In this document: positions 16,439 through 25,157 of the stretch, one piece after another
How the letters are laid out: every line of letters starts with the position of its first letter
Numbering within the stretch: position 1 is the stretch's first letter
DNA from: Dermatobacter hominis
Lineage (GTDB): Bacteria; Actinomycetota; Acidimicrobiia; Acidimicrobiales; Microtrichaceae
Assembly (NCBI RefSeq): GCF_020715685.1
Contig: NZ_CP085840.1
Span: 1,984,001-2,048,000 of the forward strand
Length of the DNA stretch: 64,000 nt
Reading direction: 5' to 3'
The notes under the pieces: generated by a model
What the model saw: only the letters and a program-made list of their open reading frames with translations
What the model was told of the DNA's origin: nothing
Database searches by the model: none
Program-made: the position numbers and the translations under genes

Positions 16439-16462
16439 CTGTGCACCCCTATATCCCGGATC
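16424..16462 (-). repeat. 39-bp inverted repeat, right copy
   Basis: This matches the left copy at 38 of 39 positions, in opposite orientation. It supplies the last codons and the TAG stop of the enoyl-CoA hydratase on the minus strand. TAG is rare here: nearly every other gene in the window ends in TGA. Confidence 0.95.
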
Positions 16463-17293
16463 CGGGGCGGGGTGGGATGGGTTCGAAGTCGGCCGTCCGC
16501 TTGTCGGCCTTCGCCCCGAACTCCTCCATCATGTCGCCGGGCTGGAACATGCCGGACTGCCAGCCGGCCATGTACTTCAGGCTGTCGGCGACGGAGTGGT
16601 CGCGGGTGAAGTTGATCATCTCCTTGGTGCCCCAGATCGCGAGCGGCGACTTGGTCGCGATGCGGGCCGCGATCTCGAGCGTGCCCTCGACGAGCGACTC
16701 GTGGTCGTCGAACACCTGGTTGACCAGCCCGCACTCGTAGGCCCGCTGCGCCGGCATGCGGTCGCCGGTGTAGGCGAGCTCCCTGGCGATGCCGTCGGGG
16801 ATGATCTTGGGCAGCCGCTGCAGGGTGCCGACGTCGGCGGTCATGCCGATGTTGATCTCCTGGACGCAGAAGAACGCGTCGGCCGAGCAGTAGCGCATGT
16901 CGGCGGCGGAGACCATGTCGACCGCACCACCGATGCAGCCGCCCTGCACCGCGGCGAGCACCGCATGCGGGCCTGCTCCAGCGCGGTGAGCGAGTCCTGG
17001 AGGTGCTGCACCATCATCCAGAGGTAGCCGCGCTTGCGGCCCTCCTCCGACACGCCCGGCGAGCCGCCGATGCCGGAGCCGCCGGTGAACACCGACAGGT
17101 CCATCCCGGCGCAGAAGTGCTTGCCGGTCGAGGAGATCACGATGGCGCGCGCGGACCCGGACGCGTCGATCTCGCGCACGATCTGCGGCAGCTCGGTCCA
17201 GAAGCTCGGCACCATCGTGTTGTAGGCGTCGGGCCGCTTCAGCTGGAGGTGGGCGACCTGGTCGGAGGTGGAGACGTCGAAGCACTCGTACAC
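16449..17293 (-). pseudogene. Enoyl-CoA hydratase/isomerase gene with a one-base frameshift
   Basis: Two frames together make one crotonase protein of about 281 residues. The upstream frame runs from GTG at 17293 (YECFDVSTSDQVAHLQL...) through GKHFCAGMDLSVF to LTALEQARM. The downstream frame resumes with VLAAVQGGCIGGAVDM and continues through DMRYCSADAFF to the end. The join near 16963 reads as if one C is missing on the coding strand (expected ARM-P-VLAAVQ). Either the gene is inactivated or the base was lost in sequencing; the intact flanking coding favours recent loss or error. A TACCGT -10 ends 7 bases before the GTG. Its last codons and TAG stop come from the 39-bp repeat. Confidence 0.85.
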
Positions 17294-17300
17294 GTCCGCG

Positions 17301-17359
17301 ACGGTACCCGCCGGTCGCCCGGGGCCGCGGCCGACGCCGCGGTGGGCCGTCGATAGCCT
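17301..17359. promoter_or_regulatory. Divergent leaderless-type promoters for the enoyl-CoA hydratase and pepN
   Basis: On the minus strand TACCGT (17306-17301) lies 7 bases from the GTG at 17293. On the plus strand TAGCCT (17354-17359) lies 7 bases from the ATG at 17367. The two face away from each other within about 75 bases. Confidence 0.55.
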
Positions 17360-17366
17360 CCAGCGC

Positions 17367-19970
17367 ATGCCCACCGAGGACCCCTACCGCCTGCCCCGAA
17401 CCGTCCTGCCCTCGCGCTACGACCTCGAGCTGGTCGTCGACCCCGACCGGCCGACGTTCTCCGGCCGCGTCGCGATCGAGGTCGAGGTCGTCGAGCCGGT
17501 CGACCGGGTCGTGCTCAACTCGCTCGACCTCACGCTCGGGACCGTCACGGTGACCCCCGAGGGCGGCTCGCCGCAGGAGCCGTCCGTCGACGTCGACGCC
17601 GAGCACGAGCGCGTCGCGCTGGTCCTCGACCACCCCCTGCCCGCCGGCCCCGCCCGCATCGAGGCGGACTTCGAGGGGCCGTACTGCGAGGCGCTGGTCG
17701 GGCTGTACCGCTCCACGTTCACCGTCGACGGCGAGGAGCGCCACCTGGCGGTGACCCAGTTCGAGTCGACCTACGCCCGCCGGGCGTTCCCGTGCTTCGA
17801 CGAGCCCGACATGAAGGCCACCTTCGCGGTCGCCCTCGTCGTGCCCGACGGGATGCTCGCCGTCTCCAATGCGGCCGAGACCTCCCGCGAGCTCCTGGGC
17901 GACGGGACGGTCCGGGTGCGGTTCGCGGACACGATGGTGATGTCGACCTACCTCGTCGCCGCCGTCGTCGGGCCGTTGGAGGTCACCGAGCCCCGGGCGG
18001 TGCAGGGCATGGCGGCCACGATCCCCCTCCGCGTGGTGCACCCGCCGGGATCGGGCCCGCTCGCGGCCTTCGCGCTCGACGTCGCCGACGCCGGGATCCG
18101 GTTCCTCGAGCGCTACTACGACCTGCCCTACCCGGGCGACAAGGTCGACCTCGTCGCGGTCCCCGACTTCGCGTTCGGCGCCATGGAGAACCTCGGCTGC
18201 ATCACGTTCCGCGAGGTGGCGCTGCTCGTCGACCCCGACGGGTCCACGCAGCCCGAGCTCCAGCGCGTCGCCGACGTGATCAACCACGAGCTCGCCCACA
18301 TGTGGTTCGGCGACCTCGTGACGATGGGCTGGTGGAACGGCATCTGGCTCAACGAGGCGTTCGCCACCTTCATGGAGGTCACCGCGTCCGACGCGTTCCG
18401 CCCCGACTGGGACACCTGGACCGGCTTCGGCCTGTCGCGCGCCGCCGCGTTCGACACCGATGCGCTGAGCACGACGCGCCCGATCGAGTTCGACGTCGAG
18501 AGCCCGGCCGACGCCGAGGCGATGTTCGACATCCTCACGTACGAGAAGGGCGCGTCGGTCGTCCGGATGCTCGAGCAGTACCTCGGCGCCGATCGCTTCC
18601 GTGACGGGATCCGCCACTACCTGCGGACCCACGCCTACGGGAACACCGAGACCACCGACCTGTGGGACGCGCTCGAGGAGGTGAGCGGCGAGCCCGTGCG
18701 CCACATCATGGACGCCTGGATCTACCGGGGCGGCCACCCGGTGGTCACCGCCGAGCTGACCGACGACGGCGTGGCGCTGCGCCAGGAGCCCGCCACCGTC
18801 ACCGACCCCGACGCACCGGCCGGCGACGACGACGGTGGCGACCAGCTCGGCGAACGGTGGCCGGTGCCCATGGTCCTGACCGCGCTCGTCGACGGCACCG
18901 AGCGCCAGGAGCGCGTCCTGCTCGAGGAGCCGACGACGGTCGACCTCGGCGGCCGGCCCACGGCGCTGCGGATCAACACCCGGGGCGACGGCTTCTTCCG
19001 CTCCGAGCTCCCCGCCACGGCGCGGGCGGCCGAGGCGGTCGACCCGACGACGACCCCGCTCGAGCGCTTCGTGCTGCTCGACGACGCCTGGGCGGCGCTG
19101 CTGCGTGGCGACCTCTCCGGGGCGGCCGTCGAGGACCTCGTCCGCCTGAGCGCGTGGCGCGAGACCGACCCGTCGGTCTGGCGACGCATCGCGCAGGCCG
19201 TGCGCGAGCTCCGGCGGCTGCGGGGCCTCGACCACGACGACGACATCAACGCCGCGCTCGCCGTCGACGTCGCCGACGGTCCGCTCGGCCACGTCGACCG
19301 ACTGCTCGACGACCTCGACCCGACCGGGCTCGAGCGGTGGCGCGACCTCCGCGGGATCCTGGTGTCGCTGCTCGGCGTGGTCGGCCGCGACGCGGCCATC
19401 CGCACCCTGGCGCACGAGCTCGTCCACACGCCACCCGACGAGGCTCGGGCCCGCCCCGACACCGACAGCACACTGCTCGCCGCCGCGCTCGACGTCGTCG
19501 CGGCCACCGGCGACGCCGACGACCACGCCCTCATCGAGGAGCGCTGGCACGCCGCCACCAACCCGCAGGACGTCATCCGCTACCTCTACGCGCTCGCCGA
19601 CACGCCGGTGGCGGAGTGCTTCGACCACCTCCTCGAGCTCACCCTCACCGAGGTCCGGTCCCAGGACAGCGCCTACGTGCTGCGCCGGGCGCTGTCGCAC
19701 CCCCGCTTCGCCGGCCGGGCGTGGGACTTCCTGACCGCCGAGTGGGACGCCGTGCTGGAGAAGGTGCCGTCGAGCGCCGCCGTCCGGATGTTCGAGGGCA
19801 TCCGATCCGTCACCGACCCCGAGCTGGCGGCGAGCATCCAGGCCTTCACGGCGGACCACCCGACCCCGAGCGGCGCCCGCGTGCTGGCCCAGCACCTGCA
19901 GCGGATGTGGATCACCGTCCGGGCCTCCGAGCGGCTCCGCGCCGAGATCGGCGACGGCCCGGCATCCTGA
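17367..19970 (+). CDS. pepN: Aminopeptidase N (M1 zinc metallopeptidase)
   Basis: An 867-residue M1 family aminopeptidase that removes N-terminal residues from peptides in the cytoplasm. The exopeptidase motif GAMEN sits at residues 271-275. The zinc site HELAH is at 307-311, with the third ligand Glu at about 330 in WLNEAFATF. The N-terminal beta domain (LPSRYDLELVVDPDRPTFSGRV) and the long helical ERAP1-like C-terminal domain are both present, so the protein is full length. The ATG at 17367 is fixed by the adjacent -10; the frame is open upstream but not protein-like. The phosphoesterase gene follows after 7 bases. Confidence 0.94.
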   Translation: MPTEDPYRLPRTVLPSRYDLELVVDPDRPTFSGRVAIEVEVVEPVDRVVLNSLDLTLGTVTVTPEGGSPQEPSVDVDAEHERVALVLDHPLPAGPARIEADFEGPYCEALVGLYRSTFTVDGEERHLAVTQFESTYARRAFPCFDEPDMKATFAVALVVPDGMLAVSNAAETSRELLGDGTVRVRFADTMVMSTYLVAAVVGPLEVTEPRAVQGMAATIPLRVVHPPGSGPLAAFALDVADAGIRFLERYYDLPYPGDKVDLVAVPDFAFGAMENLGCITFREVALLVDPDGSTQPELQRVADVINHELAHMWFGDLVTMGWWNGIWLNEAFATFMEVTASDAFRPDWDTWTGFGLSRAAAFDTDALSTTRPIEFDVESPADAEAMFDILTYEKGASVVRMLEQYLGADRFRDGIRHYLRTHAYGNTETTDLWDALEEVSGEPVRHIMDAWIYRGGHPVVTAELTDDGVALRQEPATVTDPDAPAGDDDGGDQLGERWPVPMVLTALVDGTERQERVLLEEPTTVDLGGRPTALRINTRGDGFFRSELPATARAAEAVDPTTTPLERFVLLDDAWAALLRGDLSGAAVEDLVRLSAWRETDPSVWRRIAQAVRELRRLRGLDHDDDINAALAVDVADGPLGHVDRLLDDLDPTGLERWRDLRGILVSLLGVVGRDAAIRTLAHELVHTPPDEARARPDTDSTLLAAALDVVAATGDADDHALIEERWHAATNPQDVIRYLYALADTPVAECFDHLLELTLTEVRSQDSAYVLRRALSHPRFAGRAWDFLTAEWDAVLEKVPSSAAVRMFEGIRSVTDPELAASIQAFTADHPTPSGARVLAQHLQRMWITVRASERLRAEIGDGPAS

Positions 19971-19977
19971 AGGGAGC

Positions 19978-21177
19978 ATGACCACCACCCCCCGGCGCCA
20001 CACCGTCGAGCACGTCGCCCGACCGCGCACCGCGGGTGCGGGTCTGGACGTCTTCGCCGTCGAGGACCGCGGCGCGCAGCTGGTGTGGTCCTCGCTGCCC
20101 GCCGGACCGGTGTCGATCGCGGTGGACGGCCCCGGCGGTCGGAGCACGGCGATGCAGGTGGAGCACGCCGGCGGCCCCGGCGCCGTCGAGCTCACCGGCC
20201 TGCGCCCGGGGTCGCGCCACGTCGTCGAGGTGCGCGCCGGCGGCGAACGACGACGCCGGGCGTTCCGGACCCAACCCGCACCGCCGGGCGAGGAGCTGTT
20301 CCGATTCGCCACGCTGAACGACCTGCACCTCGGGCGCGAGGAGGTCCGGGAGGCGTCGGCCGAGCACCGGCGGTCCCGCGGCCGCCCCACCCGGCCGGCC
20401 CCGCCCACCCCGCTCGACATGGCCCGGGACGCGCTGACCGACGCCCTCGACTGGGGAGCCGCCTCGATCGTGGTGAAGGGCGACGTGTGCGACCAGTCCT
20501 ACGACCGCTTCTGGGACCAGGCCGCAGCGCTGTTCGGCGGCGTCGACGTGCCGGTGCACATGCTGCCCGGCAACCACGACACGGGGTCCAAGCGACTCGT
20601 CGAGCCCGAGGTGGCGGCGAAGGCACGGGGTCTGCACCTCGCCCGCGACGTCGAGCACGTCGACCTCCCGGGTCTGCGCGTCGTGCTCGTCGAGTCGGGG
20701 ATCCCGGGCAACGGGTGGGGCCGCATGACCCGCCACGCGGACGAGGTTGCGGACCTCGCGGCCGACGCCGCGGCCGGCGGATCGGGGACCTTCGTCGCGA
20801 CGCACCACCAGCCCCAGCGGTTCCGGGTCCCCCTCTACTGGCCCCACGGCACCCCGGGCCCCGACGCCATGCGGTTCGCCGGCGCCCTCGGGGCCGCCAC
20901 CCCGCACGCCGTCGTGAGCTCGGGCCACACCCACCGCTGTCGCGTGCGGCGGGTGGCCGGCGTCCCGTGGAGCGAGGTCGGCGCGACCAACCACTTCCCC
21001 GCGACGTGGGCCGGCTACCGGGTGTTCGAGGGCGGGCTCATGCAGGTGGTCCGCCGGACGGCCCGGCCCCGGGCCCTGGCGTGGAGCGAGCGCAGCCGGA
21101 GCGCCCTCGGCGGGGTGTGGGCGCTCTGGGCGACCGGCACCCTGTCGGACCGCTCGTTCACGCTCGACTGGACCTGA
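19978..21177 (+). CDS. Calcineurin-like metallophosphoesterase with N-terminal beta-sandwich domain
   Basis: A 399-residue protein. About 100 N-terminal residues look like a fibronectin III-type beta domain (LVWSSLPAGPVSIAV, VELTGLRPGSRHVVEV), as in purple acid phosphatases. The dinuclear metal site motifs follow in order: NDLHLG, KGDVCDQ, PGNHDTGS, ATHHQPQ and SSGHTHRCR. No signal peptide is visible, so it is probably cytoplasmic. GAAGGGAGC precedes the ATG and the gap to pepN is 7 bases, so the two form an operon. The substrate is unknown. Confidence 0.86.
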   Translation: MTTTPRRHTVEHVARPRTAGAGLDVFAVEDRGAQLVWSSLPAGPVSIAVDGPGGRSTAMQVEHAGGPGAVELTGLRPGSRHVVEVRAGGERRRRAFRTQPAPPGEELFRFATLNDLHLGREEVREASAEHRRSRGRPTRPAPPTPLDMARDALTDALDWGAASIVVKGDVCDQSYDRFWDQAAALFGGVDVPVHMLPGNHDTGSKRLVEPEVAAKARGLHLARDVEHVDLPGLRVVLVESGIPGNGWGRMTRHADEVADLAADAAAGGSGTFVATHHQPQRFRVPLYWPHGTPGPDAMRFAGALGAATPHAVVSSGHTHRCRVRRVAGVPWSEVGATNHFPATWAGYRVFEGGLMQVVRRTARPRALAWSERSRSALGGVWALWATGTLSDRSFTLDWT

Positions 21178-21181
21178 CCGA

Positions 21182-22159
21182 TCACCGCGCCGCGTCGAGG
21201 CGCTCGCGGACGAACGAGCCGATCGCCGCCACCGCCAGGTCGGCGCCCGTGAGCTCGCCGACGTGGCCGTGCCAGGTGTGGAACATGCCCTCCCACTCCT
21301 CGAGGCGGACGGCCACGCCGGCTGCGGCCGCCCGCTCGGCCCACCGGGCCGCGTCGTCGTACATCGTCTCGGTGGAGCCGACCTGGACCAGCGTCGGCGG
21401 CAGTCCGGCGAGGTCGGCGAACAGCGGCGAGGCGACCGGGTCGGTGGGCTCGGTGCCGCCGCGCAGGTAGTCCGCGGCGAACGCCGGCAGGTCGTCGATG
21501 TGGGCGAACGGGTCGATGGACCGTCGCTCGACCAGCGACGGCGCCGAACACGTCAGGTCGGTCCACGGGGAGATCGCGACGAGGCCGGCGACCCGCACCG
21601 CCGCGGGCCCGGCCGGGTCGGGGGCGCCGTGGAGGCCGTCGCGCAGGCTGAGCGCGACCGAGAGCACCAGCCCGCCGCCGGCGGAGTCCCCGAGGAGCAC
21701 GACCGGGCCGTCGGCGGCGGCGCGCTCGACCGCCCGCACCCCGGCACGGACCGCGGCGGGGAACGGGTGCTCGGGCGCGAGCGGGTAGCCGACGTTGAGG
21801 AGCCGGCAGCGGGCCGCCTGCGCCATCCGGGCGAACCGGAGGGCGTGCGTGCCGGGCGAGCACAGCACGTAGCCGCCGCCGTGGAACGCCACGAGCGTGC
21901 CGGAGAGGGCGCCCGGCGGCTCCACGACCTGGACCGGCAGCGGGCCGTCGTCGGTGTCGATGGACCGCTCGGCCACGGCGAAGCCGTCGTCGAGGAGGAC
22001 CTGCGCCTCCCGGTCGACGTCGTGCTCGGCGCCGGCCCGGCGCGCCGCCAGCGTGTCGCCGGGGCGGAGAGCCCGGATGCCGGCGACCACGCCCGCGAGC
22101 CGGTCGTCGGGGCCGGGATCGACCACGACCCGGTCGAGGCGTCGCCGTGCCGGCGCCAC
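21182..22159 (-). CDS. Alpha/beta-hydrolase, hormone-sensitive-lipase-type esterase
   Basis: A 325-residue esterase of the HSL group. The oxyanion motif HGGGY and the nucleophile elbow GDSAGGG are clear. The acid lies near GSTETMYDDA, and the catalytic His near EGMFHTWHGH. It starts with GTG at 22159, 12 bases after the adenosine deaminase stop, and is the last gene of a minus-strand run beginning with the M20 hydrolase. No signal peptide is present. It probably acts on small acyl esters. Confidence 0.84.
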   Translation of the reverse strand: MAPARRRLDRVVVDPGPDDRLAGVVAGIRALRPGDTLAARRAGAEHDVDREAQVLLDDGFAVAERSIDTDDGPLPVQVVEPPGALSGTLVAFHGGGYVLCSPGTHALRFARMAQAARCRLLNVGYPLAPEHPFPAAVRAGVRAVERAAADGPVVLLGDSAGGGLVLSVALSLRDGLHGAPDPAGPAAVRVAGLVAISPWTDLTCSAPSLVERRSIDPFAHIDDLPAFAADYLRGGTEPTDPVASPLFADLAGLPPTLVQVGSTETMYDDAARWAERAAAAGVAVRLEEWEGMFHTWHGHVGELTGADLAVAAIGSFVRERLDAAR

Positions 22160-22171
22160 CGACCGAGGCCC

Positions 22172-23185
22172 TCAGCCCTCGACGGCGGCGCGCGCGACGA
22201 ACGCGTCGAGCTCTGCGAGCAGCTCGGCCTTCAGCTCGTCGGGCGCGAACGACACCTCGATCGAGGTCCGGGCCACCTCGGCGACCGTCCCGTGGTCCCA
22301 GCCGAACGCGGCCGCCGTCGAGTGGTACTCGTGGGTCAGGTCGCCGCCGAGCAGCTCGGGGTCGTCGGTCCCGAGCGCCACGCGGACCCCCGCGCGCCGC
22401 AGCTCGTCGACGGGGTGCGAGTGCAGGATCGGGTACAGGCCGAGGGTCAGGTTGGAGGTCGGGCACACGTCGAGCGGGATGCCCCGCGCCGCCAGCTCGG
22501 CGACGAGCGCCGGGTCCTCGACGGCGCGGACGCCGTGGTCGACGCGCTCGGCCATGAGCAGGTCGATGGCGTCGCGGACCCCGTCGGGGCCCGACGACTC
22601 GCCGGCGTGGACGGCCCGGTGGAACCCCGCCTCGGCGGCCCGCTCGAACGCCGGGCGGAACCGCTCCCCCGTCGGGCCGGCCGCGGCCTCGTTCCCGTCG
22701 ATCGACAGGCCGACCACCCGCGGATGGCCGAGGGCGACCATCGCGTCGACGAGCGCCAGCGCCGCCTCCGCGGACTGGTCCCGCTTGACGCTCGGCAGCA
22801 GCCGGACCGGTGGGTGGCCGTCCGCCTCGGCGTCGGACATGCCCCGGTCGAGCGCGTCGACGAACTCGCCGAGCCGGCCGTCCCACGCCGGCCAGTGCGT
22901 CGGGTTGAAGATCACGTCCGCGGTGACGATCCCGTCCCACGTGCAGCGACGGGCGAACCGGGAGCCGAGCTCGGCCACGAGCCCCGGGTCGACCAGGAGC
23001 CGGCACGAGGCGTCGAGGTGCTCGAGGAGGCCGTCGAGGCCCCGGGACTCGTCGAGCACCGGGAGGTCGACGCCCTGCGCCCGGGCCGCGGCCTCGAGGA
23101 GGTCGACGGGGATGCAGCCCTCGAGGTGCACGTGGACGTCGGCCTTGGGCAGCTCGAAGCACCAGGCCCGCGTCGGCACCGCCAC
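22172..23185 (-). CDS. add: Adenosine deaminase family protein
   Basis: A 337-residue TIM-barrel amidohydrolase. The zinc ligands are HVHLEG (His18 and His20), the HAGES motif, and the LGTDDPELLG segment holding the catalytic Asp pair. SNLTLGLYPILHSHPVDELRRAGV is also typical. The family deaminates adenosine or adenine, and some members act on modified purines. The GTG at 23185 lies 4 bases from the M20 hydrolase stop, so these genes are cotranscribed. The exact substrate (nucleoside or base) is not decidable here. Confidence 0.86.
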   Translation of the reverse strand: MAVPTRAWCFELPKADVHVHLEGCIPVDLLEAAARAQGVDLPVLDESRGLDGLLEHLDASCRLLVDPGLVAELGSRFARRCTWDGIVTADVIFNPTHWPAWDGRLGEFVDALDRGMSDAEADGHPPVRLLPSVKRDQSAEAALALVDAMVALGHPRVVGLSIDGNEAAAGPTGERFRPAFERAAEAGFHRAVHAGESSGPDGVRDAIDLLMAERVDHGVRAVEDPALVAELAARGIPLDVCPTSNLTLGLYPILHSHPVDELRRAGVRVALGTDDPELLGGDLTHEYHSTAAAFGWDHGTVAEVARTSIEVSFAPDELKAELLAELDAFVARAAVEG

Positions 23186-23189
23186 CGTG

Positions 23190-24401
23190 TCAGCCGAACT
23201 CGCCCTTGGCGGCGAGGAAGCTGGTGGCGACCGCCGCGTGGATGGCGATGCCCGTCGCCATCGCGTCCTCGTTCAGGACCATCCGGTTCGAGTGGCACGC
23301 CGGCGCCTCGAACGGGTTCGGGTGCTCCGGCGGGCACACGCCGAGGAAGAAGATCGCCCCCGGCACCTTCTGCAGCACGTACGAGAAGTCCTCGGCGCCC
23401 ATCACGGGCGAGGGCATCTCGGCGACGGTCTTCGGGCCCAGGACGTCGGTCGCGACCTGCCGCGCCCAGTCGGTGAAGCGGGCGTCGTTGACGGTGACCG
23501 GGTAGCCCTCGAGGATCTCGACCCGGGCGGTGCAGCCGTGCGCCGCGGCGATCCCGTCGGTCACCTGGCGGATGCGGTCCCAGACGGCGTGGCGGGTCGA
23601 CTCGCTGACCGCCCTGAGGGTGCCGGTGAGCGTGGCCGACTCGGGGATCACGTTGTCGGTCGTGCCGGCACGGATCTTGGCGATGGTCAGGACGGCCGGG
23701 TCGAACGCGTTGACCGTCCGGGTGATCATCGACTGCAGCGCCAGCACGGCCTCGCAGGCGGCCGGCACCGGGTCGGCGGCCCAGTGCGGCGTCGAGGCGT
23801 GGCCGCCGCGCCCGGTGATCGTGATCTCGACGACGTCGGCCGACGCCATCGCCGCACCCGGCCGGTACACGATCCAGTCCGACCAGAGGTTGGGAGCGAC
23901 GTGCAGCGCGAAGGCGGCGTCGACCCCGTCGAGCACGCCCTCGTCGATCATCTGCACGGCGCCGCCGAAGCCCTCCTCGCCGGGCTGGAACATGAAGCGG
24001 ATCCGCCCGGCGAGCTCGTCGCGGCGCTCGGCCAGCAGGCGGGCCGCGCCGACGAGCATCGAGGTGTGGGCATCGTGGCCGCAGGCGTGCATGGCGCCGT
24101 CGACCGTGCTCGAGAAGTCGAGCCCGGTGTCCTCGGGCATCGGCAGCGCGTCCATGTCGCCCCGGAGGAGGATGGTCGGCCCGTCGCCCGCCCCGCCGTC
24201 GAGGTCGGCGACGACCGACGACAGCGACGAACCGGTCCGCACGTCGAGCCCGAGCCCGTCGAGCGCCTCGAGCACGGCGGACTGCGTCCGGGGCAGGTCG
24301 GTGCCCAGCTCGGGGTGCAGGTGCAGGTCCCGTCGCAGCTCCACGACGCCCGGGAGGAAGCCCCGGGCCCCGTCGAGCAGCTCGTCGTCGGTCATCGTCA
24401 T
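23190..24401 (-). CDS. M20-family amidohydrolase (hippurate hydrolase/aminoacylase-like)
   Basis: A 403-residue metallohydrolase. The M20D pattern is visible: LRRDLHLHPELG, RGDMDALPM, HACGHDAHTSMLVGAARLL, FQPGEEGFGG (catalytic Glu), the dimerisation-domain motif GRGGHASTPH, and ACHSNRM near the end. The family hydrolyses amide bonds of N-acyl amino acids and related compounds. It starts at ATG 24401, preceded by GGAAGGAC. It is followed closely by the deaminase and esterase genes, so a salvage or scavenging operon is plausible. Confidence 0.88.
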   Translation of the reverse strand: MTMTDDELLDGARGFLPGVVELRRDLHLHPELGTDLPRTQSAVLEALDGLGLDVRTGSSLSSVVADLDGGAGDGPTILLRGDMDALPMPEDTGLDFSSTVDGAMHACGHDAHTSMLVGAARLLAERRDELAGRIRFMFQPGEEGFGGAVQMIDEGVLDGVDAAFALHVAPNLWSDWIVYRPGAAMASADVVEITITGRGGHASTPHWAADPVPAACEAVLALQSMITRTVNAFDPAVLTIAKIRAGTTDNVIPESATLTGTLRAVSESTRHAVWDRIRQVTDGIAAAHGCTARVEILEGYPVTVNDARFTDWARQVATDVLGPKTVAEMPSPVMGAEDFSYVLQKVPGAIFFLGVCPPEHPNPFEAPACHSNRMVLNEDAMATGIAIHAAVATSFLAAKGEFG

Positions 24402-24470
24402 GTCTCGTCCTTCCCGACGGCGGCGCCGCCGGGACCACCCCGACGCATCGCCCCGAGTCGGGCGGTGGCG

Positions 24471-25157
24471 TCACACGAGCGCCAGCACGAGCCCGATCTG
24501 CCCCAGATGGTACGTCGTCATCACGACGAGCCGGGACTGCGGGAAGTCCTTCACGAACCGGCTCACGCCGATGACCCCGTCCGAGGCGTAGAACAGCACC
24601 GCGCCGACGACCGCGATCCACGACCCGGTGCCGATCGCCGAGGCCACCATCAGCGAGATCACCGTGATGTAGGCCGTCACCGGGACGCCGAGCCGAGGGT
24701 CCCGGCGGCGGGCCCCGCTGATGATCGGCCGCCCGATCACCACCATCAGCACCGCCACGATCACGACGCCGACGAGGAACCGCGGCAGGTCGACGCCGAG
24801 GTTCCACAGCGCGACCACGTACGCGACGTGGCCGACCAGGAACGCGGCCAGGCCCTCGACGAAGTGGTCCTCGAGCATGAGGAACACGTCGCCGGCCAGC
24901 GAGCACAGGAGGCCGGCGACCAGCCAGCCGCGCGCCGGGCCCGACAGCGGGTCCTCGAGCACCAGCGCGGCCGCGATCAGCACGACCATCGTCAGCGGCT
25001 TGAGCACGTACTCGACCCGCCGGCGGTCGGTGGCGACCGCGACCCAGTCGGCGACCGCGACGACCAGCGTGGCGCCGATCAGCGCCCAGAACAGGGTGTT
25101 GGCGGGGCCGATGCCGAGGTACGTGGTGCCGTCCGCGCCGAGGAGGGCCGCGCTCAC
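24471..25157 (-). CDS. YhhN family membrane protein (TMEM86/lysoplasmalogenase-like)
   Basis: A 228-residue protein with about eight hydrophobic helices. It shows YhhN family signatures such as KPLTMVVLIAA, LLCSLAGDVFLMLEDHFVEGL and a conserved ASDGVIGVSRF segment. The eukaryotic relative TMEM86B hydrolyses lysoplasmalogens; the bacterial substrate is not generally established. The start overlaps the stop of the upstream ferredoxin reductase gene by 4 bases, so the two are translationally coupled, an odd partnership. Confidence 0.82.
   Translation of the reverse strand: MSAALLGADGTTYLGIGPANTLFWALIGATLVVAVADWVAVATDRRRVEYVLKPLTMVVLIAAALVLEDPLSGPARGWLVAGLLCSLAGDVFLMLEDHFVEGLAAFLVGHVAYVVALWNLGVDLPRFLVGVVIVAVLMVVIGRPIISGARRRDPRLGVPVTAYITVISLMVASAIGTGSWIAVVGAVLFYASDGVIGVSRFVKDFPQSRLVVMTTYHLGQIGLVLALV

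Noticed and set aside
14520-16462. 39-bp inverted repeats considered as insertion sequence ends
   Set aside because: The enclosed genes are an enoyl-CoA hydratase and an RDD protein. No transposase and no flanking target duplication is visible.
16449-20420. Very long minus-strand open frame (over 1,300 codons) opposite pepN and the phosphoesterase
   Set aside because: Only its last part (enoyl-CoA hydratase C-terminus) is protein-like. The rest is the antisense shadow of confidently identified plus-strand genes, produced by high GC content. The same applies to other long antisense frames, such as that over ychF and the PHP gene.
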